This document shows, in pieces, positions 1-6,477 of a stretch of DNA of 19,188 bases (its first letter is position 1; the number at the start of each line of letters is the position of its first letter). A model generated the notes under the pieces. It was not told the DNA's origin and did not search any database. It saw nothing but the letters and a program-made list of their open reading frames with translations. Origin of the DNA: Deltaproteobacteria bacterium (GTDB taxonomy: Bacteria; Desulfobacterota; Desulfobacteria; Desulfobacterales; ETH-SRB1); assembly GCA_030262795.1 (NCBI GenBank), contig JAJSZO010000020.1, positions 1-19,188 on the forward strand, written 5' to 3'. Position numbers and translations under genes: made by a program.

Positions 1-22
1 TTATTATTATTATTATTATTAT
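1..22 (+). repeat. ATT/TTA trinucleotide microsatellite in a signal peptide
   Basis: Seven perfect TTA units plus one base fill the first 22 bases of the window, and the tract may extend upstream. In the reading frame of the YfiR-like gene it encodes six ATT isoleucines followed by an ATC isoleucine, which make up the hydrophobic core of the signal peptide. Unit gain or loss would change core length without shifting the frame. Confidence 0.85.
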
Positions 23-545
23 CTGCACAGGTATTCCTGCGGACTTATCCTGTCAGGTTTCGGAATATGACGAATATACTGTGAAAGCGGTTTTTCTTGA
101 GCGATTTACGCGTTTTATCGAATGGCCTCCTGATAGAAAAATTGATGATATTTCAAAACCGTTTGTCATTGCCGTTATCGGCAAAAATCCGTTTGGCTCA
201 AAGCTCGACAATATTTATTCAAAACGTAAAATAAGAGATAAAAAGGTTAAGGTTATATATATTTCAAGGTTAAACCAAATTGCCGGTGCCCACATCCTTT
301 TTATACCAGAGTCAGAAAAGAAGAGACTTCAAAGTATCATTTCACGGTCAAAAGAAAAACACGTGCTTACCATTGGCGACTCAAAAGGTTTTGCAGAAAA
401 GGGGGTTCTTTTTAATTTTTACACAGCAAGCAATCAGATCAAGTTTGAGATTAATGAAAAGGCTGTTCGAGGCTCAGGATTGTCAATAAACTATCTTCTT
501 TTGAATGTGGCAAGAGTTGTTGATCCGGCTGGAGATTCGGAATGA
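3..545 (+). CDS. YfiR/DUF4154 family periplasmic protein, 5' end outside window
   Basis: The frame is open from the window edge, so the true start lies upstream. A GTG at 81 is possible, but it would remove the signal peptide and is probably not the start. From base 3 the frame reads a run of isoleucines, then a short polar stretch ending in SEYDEYTVKAVFLERFTRFI. That layout is typical of YfiR/DUF4154 proteins, whose mature part starts with an E-Y-x-V-K-A-x-F-L-x-x-F-x-x-F-x-x-W-P pattern; all of these landmarks are visible (EWPP at about residue 40). About 150 residues follow with the expected alpha/beta pattern (FVIAVIGKNPFG, AHILFIPESE, VLTIGDSKGF, IKFEINEKA). In Pseudomonas, YfiR is a periplasmic inhibitor of the diguanylate cyclase YfiN. 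Here the stop codon overlaps the start of a CHASE8-like histidine kinase (ATGA), so control of that kinase is the likely job (inference). The family call is strong; the ligand is unknown. Confidence 0.82.
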   Translation: MIIIIIICTGIPADLSCQVSEYDEYTVKAVFLERFTRFIEWPPDRKIDDISKPFVIAVIGKNPFGSKLDNIYSKRKIRDKKVKVIYISRLNQIAGAHILFIPESEKKRLQSIISRSKEKHVLTIGDSKGFAEKGVLFNFYTASNQIKFEINEKAVRGSGLSINYLLLNVARVVDPAGDSE

Positions 546-2911
546 AAAATATACGAAACATCCCGGTTCAATCCAAACTGATAGGCATCATTTTCCTTGT
601 GGCATTTCTTGGCATAGCTCCTGTATTTGCTTTTATTATCTATAGCGATATCAATATGTTCAGAACTGATTTGGAAAGCAATACCATCATGAATGCAAAA
701 CTGATAGGAGAGTATTGTGTAACGCCGCTTGTTTTTGAAGACAAAAGCAGTGGAAAAGATGTCCTGAAAAGGCTTAAGACCATACCTTATATCGCAGATG
801 GTTATCTCTATGATAACAGGGGAGTATTATTTTCCGTTTACAACAGATCAGAGCGGACAACCATACCGTCCATGCCGTTTAAGGAGGGGTTACAATTTAC
901 AGACGACTATCTGCATGTGATTGATCCGATTGTTTATGAGGGCAGCGAATATGGAACAATCTATCTGCTGGTTTCCACTTCTCTATTAAACAGCAAGATC
1001 AATAAATATTTGCTTACAATGTTGTCGCTGATGGCGATGTTGATCTTTCTTATCTATTTTTTAGCTCGCGGATTTCAAAAGATATTATCCGGTCCGATCC
1101 TGAAACTCGTTGATGTGACAAAGAAAATATCGGAGAGCGGAGAATATTCAATCCGTATTGAAAAGACAGGAACAGATGAGATCGGTATCCTTTGCGATAG
1201 TTTTAACGAGATGCTAAGCAGAATTCAGCGCAGAGAAGAGGAGAGAAACAGGGCTGAACAGGAGCTGCGCCGGAGCGAACAGAAATTTCGTTCCCTTATC
1301 GAAACAACAAGCGACTGGGTATGGGAGGTTGATAAAAACGGAATTTACACCTATTCAAGCCCCAAGGTCGAAGACTTGTTGGGATATAAGCCTGATGAGG
1401 TCATAGGAAAAAGACCTACCGATTTTATGTCGCAGGATGAGTCAGACAGAATATCCGGATTGTTCAGGGATATAGTTGCGTCAGAGACGCCCTTTTCCAG
1501 GATGGAAACTTTCAATTTTCACAAGGATGAAAAACAGGTAGTGATCGAAACGAGCGGCGTGCCAATTCTCGACGAAAATGGAGAGCTTTTGGGTTACCGC
1601 GGGATCGACCGCGATATTACCGAGCGTAAAAAAGAAGAGGAAAAAAGAAGGAAGCTTGAGGCAACCCTTCAGCGTTCTGAAAAAATGGAAGCCATCGGCT
1701 CACTCGCAGGAAGGGCAGCTCACGATCTCAACAATGTTCTCTCCGGCATTGTAGGCTATCCCGATCTCCTGTTGATGCAGCTTCCCGAAGAAAGTCCGTT
1801 GAGAAGACCAATTCTTGCAATGCAGAAGTCAGGAGAAAAGGCGGCAGCTATTGTGCAAGACCTCCTGACCATGACAAGAAGAGGAGTTGTTACTACAGAG
1901 ATTGTTGGAATAAATGATATTATTTCCTCATATCTGCAAAGCCCCGAACATGAAAAACTACTCTCGTACAATCCCGAGACAGGGATAAAGACTGCCCTTG
2001 AGACCGATCTGCTGAATATATCGGGATCTTTTCATCATATCTCAAAGTGTGTTATGAATCTGGTTTCCAATGCGGCAGAGGCTATGCCAAAAGGGGGAAG
2101 CATCTCCATATCAACTGAAAACCGTTATATAGACAGACCTGTTAGCGGTTATGAAAGTGTGGATGAGGGAGATTATGTTATTCTTACAATCTCTGATACC
2201 GGAACAGGCATCCATCCGGATGATCTGGACAAAATATTTGAGCCTTTTTATTCCAAAAAGGTGATGGGGAAAAGCGGAACAGGGTTGGGAATGGTTGTTG
2301 TATGGGGTACGGTAAAAGATCACAATGGATATATTGATGTTAACAGCAATGTGGGAAAAGGAACTAGATTTACGCTTTACTTTCCTGCCACCCGCGAGGA
2401 GAAAACCAAAAATGAAAAATCCTTAGATATTGAAGATTATATGGGGAAGGGAGAGTCTATCCTGATAGTCGATGATGCAAGCGGGCAAAGAAAAATAGCA
2501 TCCACCATGTTGACCCGATTAGGTTACACTGTCAGCACTGTTTCAAGCGGTGAAGAAGCACTCGAATATCTGAAAAAGCATTCTGCAGACCTGATCGTCC
2601 TTGACATGATCATGGAGCCGGGGATGGACGGCCTTGACACATACAGAAAGATTATCAAGCTCCATCCCGAACAGAAAGCAATTATTGCAAGCGGTTTTTC
2701 AGAAACAGAACGAGTAAAAGAAGCTCAGAGCCTGGGAGCGGGACAGTATGTAAAAAAACCGTACACCCTGCAAAATATAGGGGTTGCTGCAGGAAAGGAA
2801 TTAAGGGGTCAGGGAACAAAACAGGGGTCAGGGAACAAAACAGGGGTCAGGGGTCAGGGAGCAACCAGCAACAATCATCCAGTTACTTCAAGTTTTTTTG
2901 TACTGCTCTGA
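542..2911 (+). CDS. CHASE8-HAMP-PAS hybrid histidine kinase with C-terminal receiver
   Basis: A 789-residue inner-membrane sensor kinase. TM1 lies at about residues 12-34. A roughly 120-residue periplasmic region of CHASE8-like character follows (E-Y-C-V-T-P-L-V-F-E-D), then TM2 at about 155-175, HAMP to about 232, a coiled coil, and PAS at about 247-365 ending in GIDRDITERK. The H-box is GRAAHDLNNVLSGI, with H394 as the likely phosphoacceptor. The ATPase N-box is MNLVSNAAEAMP (506-510), and the G boxes are SDTGTGI and GTGLGM. The receiver (640-752) carries phosphoacceptor D688 and the KP pair at 739-740. The start is supported by GGAG at 531-534, seven bases from the ATG, and by the ATGA overlap with the YfiR-like gene. 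The last 35 or so residues, after KEL, are Gly/Gln/Asn-rich, are encoded by GGGGTCA-type repeats, and run 29 bp into the 3' end of the convergent gene; this looks like an acquired tail. No DNA-binding output is present, so phosphate probably passes to another protein or is drained by the receiver. Confidence 0.9.
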   Translation: MKNIRNIPVQSKLIGIIFLVAFLGIAPVFAFIIYSDINMFRTDLESNTIMNAKLIGEYCVTPLVFEDKSSGKDVLKRLKTIPYIADGYLYDNRGVLFSVYNRSERTTIPSMPFKEGLQFTDDYLHVIDPIVYEGSEYGTIYLLVSTSLLNSKINKYLLTMLSLMAMLIFLIYFLARGFQKILSGPILKLVDVTKKISESGEYSIRIEKTGTDEIGILCDSFNEMLSRIQRREEERNRAEQELRRSEQKFRSLIETTSDWVWEVDKNGIYTYSSPKVEDLLGYKPDEVIGKRPTDFMSQDESDRISGLFRDIVASETPFSRMETFNFHKDEKQVVIETSGVPILDENGELLGYRGIDRDITERKKEEEKRRKLEATLQRSEKMEAIGSLAGRAAHDLNNVLSGIVGYPDLLLMQLPEESPLRRPILAMQKSGEKAAAIVQDLLTMTRRGVVTTEIVGINDIISSYLQSPEHEKLLSYNPETGIKTALETDLLNISGSFHHISKCVMNLVSNAAEAMPKGGSISISTENRYIDRPVSGYESVDEGDYVILTISDTGTGIHPDDLDKIFEPFYSKKVMGKSGTGLGMVVVWGTVKDHNGYIDVNSNVGKGTRFTLYFPATREEKTKNEKSLDIEDYMGKGESILIVDDASGQRKIASTMLTRLGYTVSTVSSGEEALEYLKKHSADLIVLDMIMEPGMDGLDTYRKIIKLHPEQKAIIASGFSETERVKEAQSLGAGQYVKKPYTLQNIGVAAGKELRGQGTKQGSGNKTGVRGQGATSNNHPVTSSFFVLL
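2805..2861 (+). repeat. GGGGTCA-type tandem repeat, 19-bp units
   Basis: The 19-mer ggggtcagggaacaaaaca occurs twice perfectly (2805-2823 and 2824-2842), followed by two heptamer-type GGGGTCA units and a partial third. It lies inside the kinase reading frame and encodes its low-complexity tail. Related heptamer tracts occur near 3581, 5388 and 8518. Confidence 0.85.
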
Positions 2912-3530
2912 CGATTTCCTCAGGATCATCCATGAGTTGCAGGATTTCAAGATCATTATGAGATATCTTATGATGTTCAAGCAAGCTGGACTTTATCCAT
3001 TCCAACAGTCCTGACCAGTAATCAGATCCTACCAGTATAACAGGGAAAGGTTTAATGCGGCGTGTCTGAATAAGTGTAACAGCTTCAAACAGTTCGTCCA
3101 GAGTGCCGAAACCGCCCGGCATAATAATATATGCAGAAGCATATTTTACAAACATAACCTTGCGGATGAAGAAATATTTAAACTCCAGCTTAACGTTTGA
3201 ATATTGATTTGGTTTTTGCTCAAACGGAAGGACAATATTCATTCCAACTGAAGTGCCTCCTGCTTTCAGGGCTCCTCTGTTTCCAGCTTCCATAACGCCG
3301 GCCCCTCCGCCTGTTATTACAGCAAAATTGTTTTTGACGAAAAGGGCAGCCATTTCTTCGGTTTTCTTATATATTGGATCATCTCTTTTAATCCTGGCTG
3401 AACCGAAAAAAGTCACTGCAGGACCAATATCGTGAAGCCTCTCAATGCCTTCAACGAATTCTCCCATAATTTTAAACAGACGCCAAGCTTCGCCTATTTT
3501 AAAATCATCAATTATAAATTGTTTTTCCAT
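2883..3530 (-). CDS. LOG-family (TIGR00730-type) Rossmann-fold nucleotide hydrolase
   Basis: The protein has about 215 residues. Counting from a GTG five codons upstream (start 3545), the nucleotide-binding motif GGGAGVMEAGNRGA is at 79-92 and the signature PGGFGTLDE at 143-151, with the conserved R-K pair of FFIRKVMF at 128-129. These mark the LOG/lysine-decarboxylase-like family, which cleaves the N-glycosidic bond of nucleoside 5'-monophosphates (cytokinin-type or purine nucleotides). I prefer the ATG at 3530; the GTG at 3545 is the alternative, and neither has a clear Shine-Dalgarno sequence. The gene is the third on the minus strand after the glycosyltransferase and selenoprotein genes, with a 112-bp gap to the latter that contains a heptamer repeat, so co-transcription is possible but unproven. 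Its 3' end overlaps that of the convergent kinase by 29 bp. The exact substrate cannot be told from sequence. Confidence 0.85.
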   Translation of the reverse strand: MEKQFIIDDFKIGEAWRLFKIMGEFVEGIERLHDIGPAVTFFGSARIKRDDPIYKKTEEMAALFVKNNFAVITGGGAGVMEAGNRGALKAGGTSVGMNIVLPFEQKPNQYSNVKLEFKYFFIRKVMFVKYASAYIIMPGGFGTLDELFEAVTLIQTRRIKPFPVILVGSDYWSGLLEWIKSSLLEHHKISHNDLEILQLMDDPEEIVRAVQKNLK

Positions 3531-3580
3531 AGACGTGTCAGACACCGATAATCTTTTATGTGATCGTACAGATTAAAAAA

Positions 3581-3603
3581 ACCGTGAACCGTGAACCGTG
3601 AAC
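3581..3603. repeat. ACCGTGA heptamer tandem repeat
   Basis: Three perfect 7-bp units (accgtga) plus two bases, lying between the selenoprotein gene and the LOG-family gene. It has the same 7-bp period as the GGGGTCA tracts elsewhere in the window but a different unit sequence. Confidence 0.8.
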
Positions 3604-3642
3604 AATTTATTTTTACCGGCATACAGCCGATATCTAAACTCC

Positions 3643-3861
3643 TCATGCCTTACCATTAAATCCAATCGTGACCTCACCTCTGTCCACAATAATCGGAACT
3701 TTACGTTTTCCATCGGAATATTTCAACATAGTATCAAGCTTGCCGACATCAGATAGTACATCAATATATTCCACATCCCTGCCATTTTTTAAATAGGCTT
3801 CACGAGCCTCTGTAGTAAAAGGTCAGGTATTCTTTCCAAAAATCAAAACTTTTTCTTCCAT
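3643..3861 (-). CDS. Glutaredoxin-like selenoprotein (Uxx-star type), TGA read as selenocysteine
   Basis: The minus strand from ATG at 3861 reads 72 codons with a single in-frame TGA at codon 13 (3823-3825). Up to it the frame gives MEEKVLIFGKNT; after it PFTTEAREAYLKNGRDVEYI, then a linker and RKVPIIVDRGEVTIGFNGKA before the final TGA. This is a thioredoxin/glutaredoxin pattern: a first strand (KVLIF), an active site U-P-F-T where classical glutaredoxins have C-P-Y-C, a helix, a strand (VEYIDV), the cis-proline loop K-V-P, and the late G-F. The TGA therefore falls exactly on the catalytic cysteine, which strongly argues for selenocysteine over a nonsense mutation. AAGGGGGA, overlapping the stop codon of the upstream glycosyltransferase, is a good ribosome-binding site, and the ATG is 15 nt after that stop. 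A SECIS-like hairpin follows the TGA. At 72 residues it is close to glutaredoxin size though compact, and the resolving cysteine is replaced by Thr. It is probably a thiol redox enzyme or selenium-dependent reductase. The Uxx-star family name is from memory. Confidence 0.82.
3795..3809 (-). promoter_or_regulatory. Candidate bacterial SECIS hairpin
   Basis: On the minus strand, AGGCT-CGTGA-AGCCT forms a perfect 5-bp stem with a 5-nt loop. The loop starts 19 nt after the in-frame TGA and its second base is G. Known bacterial SECIS elements place a G among the first loop bases about 16-37 nt downstream of the UGA, so both spacing and loop fit. Confidence 0.6.
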
Positions 3862-3870
3862 GATCAGATA

Positions 3871-3878
3871 TCCCCCTT
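3871..3878 (-). promoter_or_regulatory. Ribosome-binding site of the selenoprotein gene
   Basis: AAGGGGGA on the minus strand lies nine bases before the ATG at 3861 and overlaps the TAA stop of the glycosyltransferase. It fixes the start of the selenoprotein gene and implies translational coupling. Confidence 0.6.
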
Positions 3879-5199
3879 AAAATTCGCAGATACTACATTC
3901 CATAAGAAGGCTTTTAAGCTTTTTATGAAGAACTGAGTATGAATAGAAAATTTTGGCTATTTCATAGTTGTGATCAACCATTTTTTTTCTGAGCTTTTCG
4001 TCTGCAAGAACTTTTTCAACCTGCATTATTGCCTTATCTGTTATATATCCATTAAGTTCAATGGTAGAAAACCCCTTTGGTTTAATATCCATTGCGTAAA
4101 TCGAATAAGCATTAACCAATATTGGTTTTCGGAAATATATTGCTTCAAGGAAAGCATTGCCAAAGCCCTCAAAATCTGAAGGATAGGTAACAAGATCTGC
4201 ATGAGGGTAAATGTCATTCAGGGTATAAATTTTCTTTCCTGATTCTGTGAACCCTCTTTTTTCATTAATTATGTCTGAAACAAAAATAGTATCAACGCCC
4301 AGCAAACAAGCATATTCTTTTACTCTGCATTCGTAATCATAACCTTCATCACCTGAAGCATGTGAAATAACAAGTTTGGCTTTTTTCCCCAATCTGTTTA
4401 TAAGTTCTATTGCGAGCTCAATTTTCTTGCGCTTAACAACTCTGGTGGGCTGGAGAATCAATAGCTGGTCGTCCTCGACTCCAAGAGCCTTTCTCACGTC
4501 AGATGCATAATCATCAATTGGTTCAGGCGGATTATCAAAGTCCATGACGTTGGGAATAATAGTTGGAGAAATTCCTGTTCTAAGGCTCAACTGGTTATTG
4601 GCAGAAGAGTTGATTACCACATGACTGATTTGCGGCAGATGAGGCGGAAAGGCCATATTAAGATATTCCCATACAGCGTTTGTCATAAAAGACTGTCGTT
4701 CCCAGAAGAAATCGTGATGATGAGCAATTGTTGAGATGCCTGTTTCAGATATAATCTCTGTAATGGCTAAACCAAGAGGTATGTTAAGCGGTATTGTTAG
4801 AGAATTTTCAGGTATCAGAAGATCAATTTTGAATTGCCGGATGAATTTATAAAGATGCTTCTTTAATCTCAGCCTGAGTTCATGAATTCTTTGTGATGTA
4901 TAGTTGCTTCTTTTTAGCACTCCAAAGCTGTTGTGATGGATTTCCCGTATGTCGGGATGCTTAAAGTGGGCTTCATTAACTATGTACGAACGCTCTGGTG
5001 GACGATCGCATTCACCGGCAAAATAAAAGCATGTAAATCCTTCCTTTTCAAAACTATTAGCCCATTTTGATGTTTCAAGGGAAACACCGTCTGTTCCGGC
5101 AAGGCGGGTTGAAATAAACCCGATATTTTTTGGTTTGCGGGCGAATAAATTGCAAAAATTTTCTTCTTCAAATTTAATGTTATCATTTTCTATATTCAT
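3877..5199 (-). CDS. GT4-type family glycosyltransferase
   Basis: A 440-residue retaining GT-B glycosyltransferase. The N-terminal acceptor domain opens with NIGFISTRLAGTDGVSLE (residues 25-42), the glycine-rich loop of GT4 enzymes. The linker has IPNVMDFDNPP (215-225), and the donor-binding domain begins with LQPTRVVKRKK (249-259). The E-x7-E nucleotide-sugar motif is EGFGNAFLE (344-352). There are no membrane segments, so it is cytoplasmic or peripheral. Acceptor and sugar are unknown; trisaccharide-like solutes, glycolipid and surface polysaccharide are all possible. The ATG at 5199 follows AGGAGA by 12 bases and a good promoter by about 30 bases. The gene leads a minus-strand unit whose next member is the selenoprotein, with no sugar-pathway genes alongside. 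Confidence 0.85.
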   Translation of the reverse strand: MNIENDNIKFEEENFCNLFARKPKNIGFISTRLAGTDGVSLETSKWANSFEKEGFTCFYFAGECDRPPERSYIVNEAHFKHPDIREIHHNSFGVLKRSNYTSQRIHELRLRLKKHLYKFIRQFKIDLLIPENSLTIPLNIPLGLAITEIISETGISTIAHHHDFFWERQSFMTNAVWEYLNMAFPPHLPQISHVVINSSANNQLSLRTGISPTIIPNVMDFDNPPEPIDDYASDVRKALGVEDDQLLILQPTRVVKRKKIELAIELINRLGKKAKLVISHASGDEGYDYECRVKEYACLLGVDTIFVSDIINEKRGFTESGKKIYTLNDIYPHADLVTYPSDFEGFGNAFLEAIYFRKPILVNAYSIYAMDIKPKGFSTIELNGYITDKAIMQVEKVLADEKLRKKMVDHNYEIAKIFYSYSVLHKKLKSLLMECSICEF

Positions 5200-5234
5200 G
5201 TTAACTCTATATCTCCTGATACCGAAAACAATCT

Positions 5235-5263
5235 ATAGTATGATCATTGCCAAAATCCGTCAA
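5235..5263 (-). promoter_or_regulatory. Sigma70-like promoter for the glycosyltransferase-selenoprotein unit
   Basis: On the minus strand TTGACG (5263-5258) and TACTAT (5240-5235) are separated by exactly 17 bases. The predicted transcript starts near 5228 and leaves a leader of about 30 nt before the ATG at 5199, which suits the gene well. Confidence 0.5.
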
Positions 5264-5358
5264 GATCTCTTAATGGACGTCTTTCACATTCCTTAATAAT
5301 ATTTCATAATAGTTGTAACATGTCAATGACATCGTCGGACAGATATAATTTTGGATGC

Positions 5359-5387
5359 TTGACTGAAAAACATCGCTGGATTATATA
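5359..5387 (+). promoter_or_regulatory. Sigma70-like promoter for the nucleoside phosphorylase operon
   Basis: TTGACT (5359-5364), a 17-base spacer, then TATATA (5382-5387). It points toward the purine nucleoside phosphorylase and is divergent from the promoter at 5235-5263. Transcription would begin just inside the GGGGTCA-type repeat tract. Confidence 0.45.
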
Positions 5388-5427
5388 GGGCAGGGATCAG
5401 GGGTCGGGAGTCAGGGAGTCAGGAAGT
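5388..5427 (+). repeat. Degenerate GGGGTCA/GGGAGTCA repeat tract
   Basis: An imperfect run of GGGATCA, GGGGTC and two GGGAGTCA-like units. It is related to the tracts at 2805 and 8518 and sits in the leader of the nucleoside phosphorylase gene. Apart from the two promoters and this tract I see no gene in 5200-5525. Confidence 0.7.
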
Positions 5428-5525
5428 GCAATACAAAAAAGTGATATAGAACAACACGTAATCAGTATGTTCAATGGCTAAAGATATTATCATCACAAAT
5501 GGGAATTCGGGATGGGAGGTTCGCT

Positions 5526-6353
5526 GTGAAAAGTTATAAACTCAGAGTAGTTGAGACGGCAGAATACTTGAAATCTCACATCAGGAAGGCTCCTGAAATA
5601 GGCATTCTTACAGGGACCGGCCTTGGCAATAGTGCAGGCTCACTATATGTTGATGTATCATTTAATTATAAGGATATTCCCCATTTTCCTGTTTCGACAG
5701 TTCAAACACATTTGGGGAAGCTTCTTTTTGGAGACCTGAATGGAAAATCTGTTATTGCCATGCAGGGCCGGTTTCATCTTTATGAGGGCTACTCTCCGGC
5801 AGATGTTACTTTTCCGATAAGAGTCATGCAGGAGCTTGGCGTTAAGATATTAATTCTTTCCAATGCAGCCGGAGGACTCAATTCTGACTTTAAAGTCGGG
5901 AACATAATGATTATCAAAGACCATATTAATCTTACCGGCTCAAATCCTCTTATCGGGCACAATGAAGACAGTTGGGGAATCAGATTTCCCGACATGAGCA
6001 GGGCATACGATAAAAAGCTTGCTTTGCTTGCTGAAAATGCCGGGGCCAAAGCAGGTATAAGAATGCAGAAAGGTATATATGCAGGCTTAATGGGGCCATC
6101 TCTTGAAACTCCGGCAGAAGTGCGTTTTTTAAAGACCATAGGTGCAAAAGCAGTTGGTTTCTCAACGGTTCAGGAAGTCATTGCGGCCGTGCATGGAGGA
6201 ATGAGGGTGCTATGCCTGTCGACAATTACCAACATTAATGATCCTGACGAGCCTCTTCCTGCAACTATTGAAGAAATTATCAGTGTGGCAGAGAAAGCCG
6301 CGCCCAAGCTTGAAACAATAATTAATGAGGTTGTTAGCCTTTCAGATAAATAA
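5526..6353 (+). CDS. punA: Purine nucleoside phosphorylase (PNP/MTAP family)
   Basis: A 275-residue cytosolic enzyme of the trimeric PNP class, which splits purine (deoxy)nucleosides with phosphate. Counting from the GTG at 5526: phosphate loop GTGLGN (about 30-35), HFPVSTVQTHLG, MQGRFHLYEGYS (R82), LSNAAGGLN (111-119), DHINLTGSNPLIG, FPDMS, and GPSLETPAEVRF with the base-binding E194. STITN gives N236, matching the Asn that selects 6-oxopurines in mammalian PNP. The usual GMSTVPE strand is GFSTVQE here, so the sugar-contact Met and the Pro are replaced. The GTG is chosen over an in-frame ATG at 5499 because GGGAGG (5514-5519) lies six bases before it. The next gene is an MTA/SAH deaminase, so salvage of inosine-type products is likely. 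The last codons lie inside a 24-bp inverted-repeat arm. Confidence 0.9.
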   Translation: MKSYKLRVVETAEYLKSHIRKAPEIGILTGTGLGNSAGSLYVDVSFNYKDIPHFPVSTVQTHLGKLLFGDLNGKSVIAMQGRFHLYEGYSPADVTFPIRVMQELGVKILILSNAAGGLNSDFKVGNIMIIKDHINLTGSNPLIGHNEDSWGIRFPDMSRAYDKKLALLAENAGAKAGIRMQKGIYAGLMGPSLETPAEVRFLKTIGAKAVGFSTVQEVIAAVHGGMRVLCLSTITNINDPDEPLPATIEEIISVAEKAAPKLETIINEVVSLSDK

Positions 6354-6435
6354 TTTCACTGCGTTATCAGTCGTTGACGTATAACTAATACGCCTTCCTC
6401 CTTCTGGCCTTGTGAAATTAATTATCTGAAAGGCT
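6336..6435. repeat. 100-bp inverted-repeat element between the phosphorylase and the deaminase
   Basis: The arms at 6336-6359 and 6412-6435 match as inverted repeats at 23 of 24 positions (AGCCTTTCAGATAA and its complement at the outer ends). The 52-bp centre holds a second hairpin, GTTATCAGTC-GTT-GACGTATAAC, imperfect at two positions. The left arm covers the end and stop codon of the phosphorylase gene; the right arm ends about 40 bp before the deaminase ATG. It could be a MITE-like repeat, an RNA hairpin acting as processing site or attenuator, or both. No T-run follows, so it is not a standard terminator. Confidence 0.7.
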
Positions 6436-6477
6436 ATAGGCGGAATATAAAGTTGTTTGGAAAGGTGATAAGTTGCG

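Noticed and set aside
3531..3546. GTGTCTGACAC palindrome at the start of the LOG-family gene
   Set aside because: Short 11-bp palindrome; it might be an operator or REP core, but a single occurrence in the window gives no support.
3618..3630. CGGC-ATACA-GCCG hairpin after the selenoprotein gene as a terminator
   Set aside because: Only a 4-bp stem, and no T-run on the minus strand.
3643..3861. Reading the TGA-interrupted frame as a dead pseudogene
   Set aside because: Only one stop occurs, exactly at the catalytic Cys position, with intact flanks, a strong ribosome-binding site and a downstream hairpin; decay would not be expected to hit just that codon.
5474..5539. 21-residue open frame MAKDIIITNGNSGWEVRCEK.. 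overlapping the phosphorylase start
   Set aside because: No ribosome-binding site of its own and no known leader-peptide features. It could be a remnant of an older gene, but the evidence is too thin to annotate.
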